Positions 36,955 to 45,818 of a stretch of 64,000 bases of DNA are shown piece by piece; the first letter of the stretch is position 1, and the number at the start of each line of letters is the position of its first letter. This stretch comes from an uncultured Porphyromonadaceae bacterium. Its GTDB lineage: Bacteria > Bacteroidota > Bacteroidia > Bacteroidales > Muribaculaceae. The translations under genes were made by a program, and so were the position numbers. The stretch spans positions 1 through 64,000 of the forward strand of contig UQUV01000009.1 of the NCBI GenBank assembly GCA_900544305.1, in the 5' to 3' direction. The notes beneath the pieces are model-generated. The model searched no databases and was not told the origin of the DNA. It was given only the letters and a program-made list of their open reading frames with translations.

Positions 36955-37248
36955 TTACTTGTTGAACTGGTTAAAAAACTCTTCCATCTCACGGACTTTC
37001 ATATCGGAGAGGGTATCCGCAGGCACAAAGTCGGGAACCTCAAGTGGGGTTATCCTGATGATGTCCTGCCGGGCATCCTCCCGTCCGATGTCATAAATCG
37101 CACGGAAAATCATGTAGAAATTCACCAGCGCGAAAAGGGAAACCATCACGATGACGGCGATTGCCCTCTGACGGGGTGTGAGTCTGTCACAAAGGCCGCG
37201 CAGCCTGCCCCCGATACATTCCTTGAACTTTACATACATTTTTCTCAT
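36955..37248 (-). CDS. traL: TraL conjugal transfer protein (DUF3989)
   Basis: This 97-residue protein has a single transmembrane helix (AIAVIVMVSLFALVNFYMIF, residues about 29-48) and a soluble tail ending VREMEEFFNQFNK, the usual TraL pattern. It is probably an inner-membrane channel component. It lies between traK and traM at conserved spacing. Confidence 0.85.
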   Translation of the reverse strand: MRKMYVKFKECIGGRLRGLCDRLTPRQRAIAVIVMVSLFALVNFYMIFRAIYDIGREDARQDIIRITPLEVPDFVPADTLSDMKVREMEEFFNQFNK

Positions 37249-37260
37249 ACATACATTGTT

Positions 37261-37884
37261 TTATCTGTCATACATTCTGATATCCCTGTTCTCCAGCACG
37301 TGGAACCCTTCCAGGATGAACCCGTGCGGATTGTTGTCACTGCGGGTGGAATTCCGCAACCTGCCATGCGTGACAAGGCTGCGTTCCGTCACGCTCTTCT
37401 CACGGATGATGAAAAGGCGTGCGTATGTCATGACATCATACGGATAGGTGTTGAAGTCGCATTTCACGCTGTCTATCTCGATACGCTGGCTGACATTGCC
37501 CGAAATTATTCTATTGTAATAACCCTGTTCGGCCAGATCCCCGTAATGAGAATAGGCGGAACGGTCACTCAGGAACATGGCACGCTGCACGTTCCCCTCG
37601 ATGGCACTCTTGTCAGGGGCCAGCGTGAAGAACAGCTCATGGAAACGTCTGACATGTTCCCTTGCCTCTACGGGACGGTTCTGCTCCAGGTCCTGCGAGA
37701 GGGCGAGCATGAGCGACTTCCCCTCATCCAGCACATAGATCTTCTGGCGCTGGGCTTCGGCAAAACTGTATGCCTTCCACACGGAATAACCCACAAGCAG
37801 GGTGCAGACACCCAGATAGACGATTCCGAACAGGCGCAGATGCCGGAAGCTGGTCTCGATATTTTTCAATGATTTGAATTCCAT
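37261..37884 (-). CDS. traK: TraK conjugal transfer protein (VirB8-like)
   Basis: This 207-residue protein has the TraK start MEFKSLKNIETSFRHLRLFG, a transmembrane helix (residues 18-36) and a periplasmic VirB8-like domain with KSLMLALSQDLEQNRPVEAR and LVTHGRLRNSTRSDNNPHGF. VirB8-type proteins scaffold the inner-membrane part of the channel. Confidence 0.9.
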   Translation of the reverse strand: MEFKSLKNIETSFRHLRLFGIVYLGVCTLLVGYSVWKAYSFAEAQRQKIYVLDEGKSLMLALSQDLEQNRPVEAREHVRRFHELFFTLAPDKSAIEGNVQRAMFLSDRSAYSHYGDLAEQGYYNRIISGNVSQRIEIDSVKCDFNTYPYDVMTYARLFIIREKSVTERSLVTHGRLRNSTRSDNNPHGFILEGFHVLENRDIRMYDR

Positions 37885-37904
37885 TCTTATTCGTTTTATG
37901 ATTG

Positions 37905-38915
37905 TTACTTGATTAGTCTTCCGGCCACATTTCCTACAGTAGCACCTGCGGCACCGCCCACAATGGAGCCTGTCTTGGAAGCAGCCTGATTCACGTTCTT
38001 GCCGTAATTTCCTGCTCCTCCACCGGCCTGCACGATCCAGTTGGCCACGGTCGGAATCGTGAAATACCCGATGATGCCGATAATCAGGAACGTGATGTAC
38101 ACGGCATTGGAACTGTCCGGAATGAAGTTGGGGTCGGACAGCTGCTCGATGTCCCTCTGAAGCATCAGGGTCTGTATGCGTGCCAGCACGCTGCTGAAAA
38201 GATCAGAGACGGGCAGCCACAGATAGATGCTGATATAGCGGACAAACCATTGGCTCAGCGAGGCCTGAAAGCCGTCCCAGCACGAAATGGCAAAGGAAAT
38301 CGGTCCGAGAATGGAAAGGACAATCAGAAAGAATGTCCTTAGCGTGTCCACCACAAGCGCGGCCGCATTGAACATCAGTTCCAGCAGCTCACGGAAAAAA
38401 TTCTGCACGGACTTCTTCATGTTGTACATGGCACGGTCCACATACATACCGCAAGCCTCGATAGCGTCCAGAGCTCCCAGTTCATCCAGTTTGTTGTCAA
38501 AAGCCTCCTTGTCCACCAGGTAGGCCGTCTCGGGATTCCTCCGCATCGCCTCAATCTCCAGCTTGTCCTTCTGCTGCCGATACTCATTCATGTCAAAGGT
38601 CTGCGTCTCCAGAATCCTGTGCGTTCCGGTCACGACGGGTGACAAAATGCTGTTGAGCGTACCCAGCACGATGGTCGGAAAAAACATGATGCAGATACCC
38701 AGAGCAAACGGACGCAGCAAAGGGAACACGTCAATAGGTTCGGCCCTGGCCAGCGACTGCCAGACACGATACGCCACATAAAAGAGGGCTCCCAATCCGG
38801 CAAGGCCCTTGGCCACGCCGGTCATCTGCGAACAGAGCGGCATCATGTCCGTGTACAGACTTTGCAGGATCTGGTGCAGATTGTCAAAATTCACAGCCAA
38901 CAATACCATAAGCAA
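37905..38915 (-). CDS. traJ: TraJ conjugal transfer protein (VirB6-like)
   Basis: This 336-residue polytopic protein shows at least five hydrophobic helices, including GLAGLGALFYVAYRVW, FALGICIMFFPTIVLG, FFLIVLSILGPISFAIS and AVYITFLIIGIIGYF. It ends with a glycine-rich tail (GGAAGATVGNVAGRL). It corresponds to the VirB6-like membrane channel protein TraJ. Gap to traI is 12 nt. Confidence 0.9.
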   Translation of the reverse strand: MLMVLLAVNFDNLHQILQSLYTDMMPLCSQMTGVAKGLAGLGALFYVAYRVWQSLARAEPIDVFPLLRPFALGICIMFFPTIVLGTLNSILSPVVTGTHRILETQTFDMNEYRQQKDKLEIEAMRRNPETAYLVDKEAFDNKLDELGALDAIEACGMYVDRAMYNMKKSVQNFFRELLELMFNAAALVVDTLRTFFLIVLSILGPISFAISCWDGFQASLSQWFVRYISIYLWLPVSDLFSSVLARIQTLMLQRDIEQLSDPNFIPDSSNAVYITFLIIGIIGYFTIPTVANWIVQAGGGAGNYGKNVNQAASKTGSIVGGAAGATVGNVAGRLIK

Positions 38916-38927
38916 TCCTCCTTGAAA

Positions 38928-39560
38928 TTACCAGTAGCGTTCGTTGGGTGAACCGTACAGAGCCATCACACGGTCAAGATCATTCTGTTTCTTGGCACGC
39001 AGGTACGACACGCCGATGTTCTTGTTGGTATAGTACTGCACCAGACTGCGGTATTGCAGCATGTCGGTATAACAACGGTCGATGATGTCCATACGTTCCT
39101 TGTCGTTCATCGAAAGGCCGTTCTCGTTGACCACCGTCTTCAGGTCCGTCAGCAGATTGGCACTCTCCTCCAGCAGCTTCGTGTAGCCGAGGGCGATGGC
39201 ACTCAGTTCCTCAGGGGTGAAATAAGGGTCACTGAGCATACGCTCATAACTGGTCACATAGATTTCCGTGATGTCGCCGACCATCAGGATGGTCTGCTGC
39301 ACCTTGCGGGCATCGCGTACCAGATTCTTCACTTTCCTAAGGCCGTCATAATACTCCTTGCCCTGCTTGTAAATCTTGACCGTCTCCTGAAAATTGTTGA
39401 GCATGTTGCCAGCCGTCGATGACGTGTGGACGATGTTCTTGGCGGCATTGATGATGCCCTGGGCAAGATTCCCGGGATCGGTCACTACCCATTGGGCGTG
39501 TGCCCTGCCTGCCGAAAGGAGGCAGATACAGCATAAGGCTGTCAGAATTCTTTTCTTCAT
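38928..39560 (-). CDS. traI: TraI conjugal transfer protein (DUF4141)
   Basis: The 210-residue product starts at ATG 39560, giving a signal peptide (MKKRILTALCCICLLSAGRAHAQ). The longer frame to 39722 lacks this at its N-terminus and overlaps the next gene. The mature part is helical, with GNLAQGIINAAKNIVHTSST and LMVGDITEIYVTSYERMLSD. VirB5-like placement before TraJ is typical. Confidence 0.87.
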   Translation of the reverse strand: MKKRILTALCCICLLSAGRAHAQWVVTDPGNLAQGIINAAKNIVHTSSTAGNMLNNFQETVKIYKQGKEYYDGLRKVKNLVRDARKVQQTILMVGDITEIYVTSYERMLSDPYFTPEELSAIALGYTKLLEESANLLTDLKTVVNENGLSMNDKERMDIIDRCYTDMLQYRSLVQYYTNKNIGVSYLRAKKQNDLDRVMALYGSPNERYW

Positions 39561-39600
39561 GTCGTTAATCTTTAATGGTTGATAAATCTTTTCCGTTAGT

Positions 39601-40215
39601 TCAGAGTCCCATCTTGCGGCCTTTCGGCTTAGGACGGACGTTGATGTGCGGTTTTCTCCGCAGTGTTGTTTCCGAAGAGACCGTGCGGGCAGGCCTGATA
39701 TTCCTGAAGAACTCGTCCGCATAGGGACGTCTGCCGGTCATCCTGACAAATCGGGCATCCAGTTCCCGGTAAGCCTTCTCCGCCTGTTTCCGTATCACAT
39801 CCTCCGGACTGCTCCTGTCAATGCCGTATTTCACGAGAAAATCCGGGCGGATATGTATCGGGTCATGTACGGAACCCGGCGAGGCGGCAATACTGCCCAG
39901 CCTCTCCAGTTCCCCGTTCAGCTTGTCAAGGTATTCAGCCGGAGGACGGGGACATACACTTTCAAAAATCTTCTCCACCGCGTGTGTCAGTCTTGCATCC
40001 ACCTCCAGAATGTCGGGTACTTCCCCCGTCTGCCTCTTCCGCAGGTATTCGTCAGGAGCCATCCCTTCAAGCTGATGGAACAGACGGTAATCCTCCGTGA
40101 GCCCGTAATAGTCCTGTATGGAAAGAGGAATATTCCAGCCCTGCATCAGGGACCAGTAGAGGGATGACACGACCTCACGGCGTTTGCTTTCATTAGATTC
40201 CAGATCGCTATACAT
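39601..40215 (-). CDS. TraH-position protein of the transfer operon
   Basis: This 204-residue protein lies between traG and traI, where traH is found in CTnDOT-like elements, but I cannot confirm homology. It has no signal peptide. The body is helical and charged with DEYLRKRQTGEVPDILEVDA, and the tail is basic (RRKPHINVRPKPKGRKMGL), which suggests nucleic-acid or protein contact. Assignment rests on position only. Confidence 0.6.
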   Translation of the reverse strand: MYSDLESNESKRREVVSSLYWSLMQGWNIPLSIQDYYGLTEDYRLFHQLEGMAPDEYLRKRQTGEVPDILEVDARLTHAVEKIFESVCPRPPAEYLDKLNGELERLGSIAASPGSVHDPIHIRPDFLVKYGIDRSSPEDVIRKQAEKAYRELDARFVRMTGRRPYADEFFRNIRPARTVSSETTLRRKPHINVRPKPKGRKMGL

Positions 40216-40248
40216 AAATTCAGAAGTTTAATGGGTTGATAAATGATT

Positions 40249-42747
40249 TCACTTTTTCCTCTTGCTCTCGGCCAGCTGCTTGATTGCCAGCTCGATATTG
40301 CCACCCAGCTTCCGGGTAAGCCGCATTACTTCAAGCTTTTCCGTCTCCTCGGTCGTGTAGGTGCAGTACTCTTCCGGCGAGACCTCGGTGGCATAGACCG
40401 CCGACTGTGTTCCGCCGAGACCTATCCACACTTCCTTGTACTTGCGGGACGGGCTGTTGGCCATGTTGATGGAGAGAATCTGAGCACGTTCCTTGTCGGT
40501 CAGGCCCAGCAGGGACTGGATTTCATCGAACTTGTTGACATACTTCCTCTGGTCCAACAAAATCTTGCAGTCGCTGTTGTTGATGATGGTTCCCTTGACG
40601 ATGGGTGACGAAATGATGTCTTCCACCTCCTGGGTAACGACAACAGCCTCTCCGAAAAACTTTCGGACGGTCTTGAAAAGGTAGCGGATATAGTTGCTCA
40701 TATTGGCGGATGCCAATGCCTTCCAACATTCCTCAATAAGTATCATCTTTCGGATACCTTTCAACTTTCGCATCTTGCTGATGAAAGTTTCCATGATGAT
40801 GATGGTGACAATCGGAAGTAGCACCTTGTTGTCACGGATATTGTCCAGCTCGAAGACAATAAACCGTTTGCCAAGCAAATCAAGCTGTCTGTCGGAATTC
40901 AACAGGAAGTCATACTCGCCACCCTTGTAATAAGGTTCCAGCACATTCAAGAACCCCCACACGTCAAAATCCTTCTCCCGTGTACGCTTGGTCTTCAGGA
41001 TTTCCTGAAATTCGTCTCGGATGAACTCATAGAAGGTATTGAAGGACGGAACTACGGTACTGTCCGTGCGTATCTTCTCCAGAAAGAGATTGACCGCATT
41101 GGAGAGTGCCACCTCCTCGGCACGTGTCGGCGGCTCATCGTCACGTTTCCACAGGGTAAGGATAAGCGTCTTGATGGACTCCTTCTTTTCGATGTCAAAC
41201 ACACCGTCCTCCACGTAGAAAGGATTGAAGGCTATCGGATCACTCTCCTCATAGGTGAAATAGATGCCGTCCTCGCCATGCGTTCGGGCATGGATAAGGC
41301 TGCACAGTCCCTGATAGGAATTTCCCGTGTCCACCAGCAGCACATGCGCTCCCTGTTCGTAATACTGGCGCACCATGTGGTTGGTGAAAAATGACTTTCC
41401 GCTGCCCGAAGGTCCGAGGATGAACTTGTTGCGGTTGGTAATCGTACCATTCTTCATCGGCAGGTCGGAAATGTCCAGATGGACAGGCTTTCCGGTCAGA
41501 CGGTCCACCATGCGGATGCCGAACGGCGAGAGCGAATCCTTGTAGGACGTTTCCCCGATGAACAGGCACAGGGCCTGCTCGATGAAGGTGTAGAAGCTTT
41601 CCTCTGACGGGAAATCGCCGGCATTGCCGGGGATGGCCGCCCAGAAGAGTGTCGGCGCATCAACCGTGTTATGGCGGGGCTTGGCCTCCATCAGGGCAAT
41701 CTGGCTACCCACATCATTCTTGATACGCTTCAGCTTCTCCCGGTCGTCGCTCCATGCAAAGACATTGCAGTGCGCACGGATGGAAGTGAGTCCCTTGCTG
41801 TGCGCCTCGTTCAGATACTCCTCAATCCATTCACGGTTGATCTGGTTGGAGCGGCTGTAACGGGACAGCGAGTGCATGTTGCAGGCGGTCTGCTCGAATT
41901 TCCTCAGGTTCTCCGCCGAATCGTCTATGAAGAGATACTGGTTCACGATATGGTTGCACGTGAGCAGTATCCCTATCGGTGCGGCAAAGGACAGGCGGCA
42001 GTCGCTGCGGTCCGTGGACAGCCGTTCATAACGGCTGTCCGTACCCACGGATGACGGCAGGTCTTCCGTTTCGGAGAGGGTATGCAGGCAGAGCAGGTTG
42101 TCGCCGACCTTCATTTCCCCGGCTCCGAGAGTGATGTCCTGCAGGCTGGTCGTATTTTCCTGCGAAAGCGAAAAATACTTTTCGATAATGCCCGCGGAGG
42201 TTTCCGTACCGGTAATCTCTTCGTCCGTCAGCCTTACCATGCGGAGCAGACCGCTGTCGTTCACGATACGCTCGAACTGCCCGCAGCATTCCAGAAAGCG
42301 TGCGACGGTATCCTTGTCCTGCATCTCCTTGGGGATGATGAACCCGCGCGTGAGGGCATTGAAGCTGCTTGTCGTGCGGCTGTGTTCCTTCGTGGTCTTT
42401 GTCAGGAACAGATAGCAGGTATGGTTCAGGTACGGCCGCTCGTTGAAATGTCTTTCAAAGCTGCGGCTGAGGAAACTCAGGTCATCCCGGCAGATATCAG
42501 GTCTGTAGCTCTCCTCAATGAAGATGTCCTGCTTGTGGACGATGCTGTAGTTCGGCAGAACCCGGACAGCCTTCGCCCATGTGGAATGGAGGGCCTCGTA
42601 CTCGGCGCGTGTCAACGTGAACACTTCCGGCAGCTCCACCCTGTAGGCCACGGTGATGTCGGCATCCTTGCTGATGATACACCCGTGCTCGACGGACATC
42701 AGCGGAAACCGGTTTTCCAGTGTGGCGGCTTTCATTACATTTCTCAT
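40249..42747 (-). CDS. traG: TraG conjugation ATPase (VirB4-like)
   Basis: The 832-residue product starts at ATG 42747, which overlaps the traF stop as ATGA; the 42852 start would lie inside traF. Walker A (FILGPSGSGKSFF) lies near residue 445 and Walker B (KMILIEECWKAL) near 667. The N-terminal part (DUF3875 type) has EHGCIISKDADITVAYRVEL. This is the VirB4-like ATPase powering assembly and substrate transfer. The sequence is intact. Confidence 0.93.
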   Translation of the reverse strand: MRNVMKAATLENRFPLMSVEHGCIISKDADITVAYRVELPEVFTLTRAEYEALHSTWAKAVRVLPNYSIVHKQDIFIEESYRPDICRDDLSFLSRSFERHFNERPYLNHTCYLFLTKTTKEHSRTTSSFNALTRGFIIPKEMQDKDTVARFLECCGQFERIVNDSGLLRMVRLTDEEITGTETSAGIIEKYFSLSQENTTSLQDITLGAGEMKVGDNLLCLHTLSETEDLPSSVGTDSRYERLSTDRSDCRLSFAAPIGILLTCNHIVNQYLFIDDSAENLRKFEQTACNMHSLSRYSRSNQINREWIEEYLNEAHSKGLTSIRAHCNVFAWSDDREKLKRIKNDVGSQIALMEAKPRHNTVDAPTLFWAAIPGNAGDFPSEESFYTFIEQALCLFIGETSYKDSLSPFGIRMVDRLTGKPVHLDISDLPMKNGTITNRNKFILGPSGSGKSFFTNHMVRQYYEQGAHVLLVDTGNSYQGLCSLIHARTHGEDGIYFTYEESDPIAFNPFYVEDGVFDIEKKESIKTLILTLWKRDDEPPTRAEEVALSNAVNLFLEKIRTDSTVVPSFNTFYEFIRDEFQEILKTKRTREKDFDVWGFLNVLEPYYKGGEYDFLLNSDRQLDLLGKRFIVFELDNIRDNKVLLPIVTIIIMETFISKMRKLKGIRKMILIEECWKALASANMSNYIRYLFKTVRKFFGEAVVVTQEVEDIISSPIVKGTIINNSDCKILLDQRKYVNKFDEIQSLLGLTDKERAQILSINMANSPSRKYKEVWIGLGGTQSAVYATEVSPEEYCTYTTEETEKLEVMRLTRKLGGNIELAIKQLAESKRKK

Positions 42748-43076
42748 ACATTTCGTTTTTTCGGGGTTGGACAAATCAACCGGAGGAAACCCTTCCGGCT
42801 GATGATGTAGCGGGGATGGCGGCGCAGCGCCTGCAATTTCATCAGTCCCCATTCACCGTATTTCGCGTTCAGGCGGAAAGTCACCCAGACAAGCACCGAG
42901 GCGCAGATGACACCGAAACCGATACATACCCACTGGTCTATGCCTGCCATGTACATGATGACAAACAGGACGAACAGGGCGAGCAGTCCGCCGGCGAAGA
43001 TGAACAGGTACTGGCTTTTCAGCCCCTTGAACTCAGGGCTGCGGCCGATTCCCTTGTTGATAGGATACTCCGCCAT
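42744..43076 (-). CDS. traF: TraF conjugal transfer protein (DUF4133, VirB3-like)
   Basis: This 110-residue protein starts MAEYPINKGIGRSPEFKGLK, the hallmark of DUF4133 (TraF). Two hydrophobic helices follow (LFIFAGGLLALFVLFVIMYM and VCIGFGVICASVLVWVTFRL). It corresponds to VirB3-like inner-membrane proteins. The stop overlaps the traG start. Confidence 0.92.
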   Translation of the reverse strand: MAEYPINKGIGRSPEFKGLKSQYLFIFAGGLLALFVLFVIMYMAGIDQWVCIGFGVICASVLVWVTFRLNAKYGEWGLMKLQALRRHPRYIISRKGFLRLICPTPKKRNV

Positions 43077-43078
43077 AA

Positions 43079-43375
43079 TCAGAGGAAGAATGAGCGTAAG
43101 ATTGTGGCGGCTACGATTAAAAAGATACAGGCGCCGAACCAGCTGGCTGCCGTCTTGGAGGTGTCGGGATCTCCCGAGGAAAACTTGGAATAGACCTTCA
43201 CGCCTCCGATAAGGCCGACCACGGCTCCGATGGCATAAATCAGTTTGGTTCCCGGATCGAAATAGGAAGTGACCATGTTGGTGGCTTCAGTGATACCGCC
43301 GATACCGTTACCCTGGGCGAAAGCCCCTGTCGTTGCAAGCAGCATCATGGCTGCAAAAAAGAATCTTTTTTTCAT
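43079..43375 (-). CDS. traE: TraE conjugal transfer protein (DUF4134, VirB2-like)
   Basis: This 98-residue protein has a signal peptide (MKKRFFFAAMMLLATTGAFA) and two hydrophobic helices (LIYAIGAVVGLIGGVKVY and WFGACIFLIVAATILRSFFL), as in pilin-like VirB2/DUF4134 proteins. It is the first gene of the traE-traQ operon. Promoter and operator signals lie 45-116 nt upstream. Confidence 0.93.
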   Translation of the reverse strand: MKKRFFFAAMMLLATTGAFAQGNGIGGITEATNMVTSYFDPGTKLIYAIGAVVGLIGGVKVYSKFSSGDPDTSKTAASWFGACIFLIVAATILRSFFL

Positions 43376-43419
43376 GTGTCGAAACTTTTAATTGGTGAGA
43401 CAAAAAATGATTTCGACCA

Positions 43420-43491
43420 CGAATATATAACGCTTAATTCATTGATTTACAACACTGACGATGCGTGACATCGGGTGTCATTACGTTACAT
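43420..43491 (-). promoter_or_regulatory. traE operon promoter and three-part operator
   Basis: On the minus strand, three half-sites (ATGTAAC, ATGACA, ATGTCAC) span 43491 to 43464 with the same spacing as the sites at 46894 and 58519. Downstream are TTGTAAATCAAT (43452-43441) and a -7-like TATATTCG (43427-43420), giving a short leader to traE at 43375. The bound protein is unknown; the layout suits an activator. Confidence 0.6.
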
Positions 43492-43671
43492 CGGAAAGGG
43501 ATTTCCAAGCGATATGAAAAAGAATTTTTGGCAGCCGATTGAAAAAAGGAGAATATAAAAACGGGCACTCTCCATGAAAAAATGAGAACGCTGCAACTTG
43601 TCAGAATCAAAAAAGCGAAGTCTGAAAACCGGGCGGCTTTCAGACTTCGCTTCATGTCATGTGAACGCAGT

Positions 43672-44004
43672 TTACTCTGCTGCTGAATCGGAAGAGAAGA
43701 CACGCTGTTTCCTCTGTTCCTCCTTTTTCTCTTTTTGCAGCTTCTTTTTGAATTCCATTTCCTTCAGAATCTGTTTCAGCGGCCTGACAGTTTCAGGCTG
43801 ATCGCGCTTGAACCTCTTGAAGTAGATATTCTCTATGAACTGTGGAAGCGGAGCTTTCCACGGCTCCTGTCTGTGGTTGTCAATCTTCCCGAGTTTGTCA
43901 GGATTCAGACCAAGTTCACGTGCCATCTGCACATGCCTGTCCGACAGACGGTGACGCTTCTGGGCAGCCATCCATTTTTCCAATATTGCTTTTGTTACTG
44001 CCAT
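43672..44004 (-). CDS. Small basic unknown protein between traD and traE
   Basis: The 110-residue product starts MAVTKAILEKWMAAQKRHRL at ATG 44004. It contains LSDRHVQMARELGLNPDKLG and QEPWKAPLPQFIENIYFKRF, a pattern I have seen in small mobile-element proteins without a known role. The C-terminus is a charged K/E/R helix. A -7 box TACCTTTG lies at 44021-44028, just upstream, so it appears to have its own promoter and interrupts the tra operons. Confidence 0.65.
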   Translation of the reverse strand: MAVTKAILEKWMAAQKRHRLSDRHVQMARELGLNPDKLGKIDNHRQEPWKAPLPQFIENIYFKRFKRDQPETVRPLKQILKEMEFKKKLQKEKKEEQRKQRVFSSDSAAE

Positions 44005-44020
44005 AATCATTCATTTTTTG

Positions 44021-44028
44021 CAAAGGTA
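44021..44028 (-). promoter_or_regulatory. Probable -7 box of the 43672-44004 gene
   Basis: The minus strand reads TACCTTTG followed by C, 17 nt before ATG 44004. No -33 TTTG was found at the right spacing. Confidence 0.45.
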
Positions 44029-44154
44029 CGAATCTTGCCATTATGATAAGGATATGACTATTTGTATTTTATCCGACGTTGTTTTCTGAAAATGAAGAAG
44101 GCACGCCGATATCACATCGACATGCCCCCAAAAATATGGCAACAAAAGAAACAA

Positions 44155-44931
44155 TTAAACGAATTTACCTATATCGAAAACTTCTTTTTTCTTCGGAGTA
44201 CCCCTTCGTCTTAAAAGCGGTTTTCCGGCTTCATCCAGATATTCGTTGAGCAGATGCCCGATTTTATGCTGGCATCCGATTTCGTTTTCAAGAAGATTCA
44301 ATATTTCCGTACCGGATAACTTGTGATAAATTGTCATGCTCGCACGAAAAGCCTTCTGTTCATCACGGGTAGCGGAAGTCAACACTTCCACAACATTATT
44401 CATTTCCTCGAATGTCATTGCCGTGTTGAAATCAGGATCAGGTTCCGCACCCACCGGAGCCATAAGTTCTTCCTTTTCCTCCTTGGTCAACCCTTTGTTT
44501 TCCTGTACCACATCCTCGGGATTGATTTCTTCATCTTCTTCTATAGGTTCCCTAACCAATGGTTCGGAATGTGTTGGCTTTTTTCTTGCCACATCAGGGT
44601 CTTCCAGATAGACGATTCTGGTCTTGCCAATCACGTCATTATCGTCAACCTGAGAAGGCCGTTCTACAGTTACAGGCTTCTCCTGTACCACTTTTGTTTC
44701 CGGCACATTTTTCTTACGCCTTGCCTTTTTCCTGGCTTTTTCGGCTTTCTTTTCCCTGTATATCCGATATTCTTTACGATATTTCCATAACTTGATACGG
44801 GCTATACGCATCATATGGTACACTTTCTCCCATGCGTCATACACTTGCTGGCTGAAAATGAATATCCACAATCTGTATAATATGAAGATAGCGCACAGGA
44901 CTTTGACTGCGAAATAAATTTTAATTTCCAT
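44155..44931 (-). CDS. traD: TraD-position conjugal transfer protein
   Basis: This 258-residue protein has an N-terminal hydrophobic helix (YFAVKVLCAIFILYRLWIFI) followed by a strongly basic stretch (RKKARRKK near residue 70), an acidic linker and a C-terminal domain with HKLSGTEILNLLENEIGCQH. Size, layout and position after traA-B-C fit TraD of these elements. Function is not established. Its start overlaps the previous stop by 11 nt. Confidence 0.7.
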   Translation of the reverse strand: MEIKIYFAVKVLCAIFILYRLWIFIFSQQVYDAWEKVYHMMRIARIKLWKYRKEYRIYREKKAEKARKKARRKKNVPETKVVQEKPVTVERPSQVDDNDVIGKTRIVYLEDPDVARKKPTHSEPLVREPIEEDEEINPEDVVQENKGLTKEEKEELMAPVGAEPDPDFNTAMTFEEMNNVVEVLTSATRDEQKAFRASMTIYHKLSGTEILNLLENEIGCQHKIGHLLNEYLDEAGKPLLRRRGTPKKKEVFDIGKFV

Positions 44932-45373
44932 AATCAGCTTTCTTTTCTTCGTACAATTTTATAATCTCAGGTGAATATTTTTTCAGATGCTCGTCCACAA
45001 TATTATTGATGTAGCCGGACATGGTAGCTTTGGGGTCTATGACCAAAAGCATGTATTTGATTATACAGGCATTCTCCTGCTCGATACAGACTTGTGCCCG
45101 CTTTGCCAACGGTTTACAAGTAAGGTATTTTTCTTTGTAAATGGCACATCGCTCATCAATGCCGGGCGATTCTTTCTTTTGTTCAGGAAGGTTTACCGGT
45201 TCTGCATTTTTCACAGCCTCATTTGATTTGGCTGTATCCTTTTGTTTCAAACCGGACTTTCTGCCGAAAGTCATTTGTATAAGCCTTGCAGAAGCATGAA
45301 TGGCTATCACTAATACAATAAATACCATGATAATAACGACTACAATAGTCATAGTGTCAAAAAAGTCTCCCAT
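44921..45373 (-). CDS. TraC-position protein with DUF3408-like C-terminus
   Basis: This 150-residue protein has an N-terminal membrane helix (VVVIIMVFIVLVIAIHASA) and a C-terminal helical region (IIKYMLLVIDPKATMSGYIN, then NIVDEHLKKYSPEI) similar to the DUF3408 domain of the next gene. It lies in the traC position. The domain likeness to traB suggests duplication; the direct role is unknown. Confidence 0.65.
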   Translation of the reverse strand: MGDFFDTMTIVVVIIMVFIVLVIAIHASARLIQMTFGRKSGLKQKDTAKSNEAVKNAEPVNLPEQKKESPGIDERCAIYKEKYLTCKPLAKRAQVCIEQENACIIKYMLLVIDPKATMSGYINNIVDEHLKKYSPEIIKLYEEKKADYGN

Positions 45374-45375
45374 AA

Positions 45376-45813
45376 TTATTTTTTATATAAAGGTTCATTA
45401 TTGATTTGATTATAATAGAGGCCGTCTATTTCCTCCTTATATTGCTCGAAATGAGCGGTCAGTACATTGTCAATGAATTTCGACATACTGATTTTGGGGG
45501 CTACAACCGATAAGAATTTCTGTATAAGCCGATAATTGTCGATACCGATATAAGCCTGCTGCCTTTGCAGAACATTTCCTCCCGAAAGGAACTCTTTGCG
45601 GTACGAATCCGTGACGTCCTTTCGTTTTTTTGGTTTGCCTGTACTTTTCTCAACAGTTACAGGTCCCGGATTGTCCGCTTCGCACTCATTCCCATCGGAT
45701 TCATCAGTGGTTATTACATCATCCACGGATATGTCTTTCCCATAATTGGGTATATCCCCGGCCATAATGCCTCTGATCATCTCTTCGTTCACGGTTACTT
45801 GTTTTTTTGCCAT
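45376..45813 (-). CDS. traB: TraB-like protein (DUF3408)
   Basis: This 145-residue soluble protein has the DUF3408 core: NVLQRQQAYIGIDNYRLIQK, then FLSVVAPKISMSKFIDNVL. The N-terminus is acidic and variable. The family accompanies a ParA-like traA in Bacteroides elements and probably works with it. It lies 5 nt after traA. Confidence 0.78.
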   Translation of the reverse strand: MAKKQVTVNEEMIRGIMAGDIPNYGKDISVDDVITTDESDGNECEADNPGPVTVEKSTGKPKKRKDVTDSYRKEFLSGGNVLQRQQAYIGIDNYRLIQKFLSVVAPKISMSKFIDNVLTAHFEQYKEEIDGLYYNQINNEPLYKK

Positions 45814-45818
45814 AGTAT

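Noticed and set aside
42082..42810. A 242-residue plus-strand frame antisense to traG
   Set aside because: It is a shadow of the traG reading frame in GC-rich sequence, with no start signal or domain.
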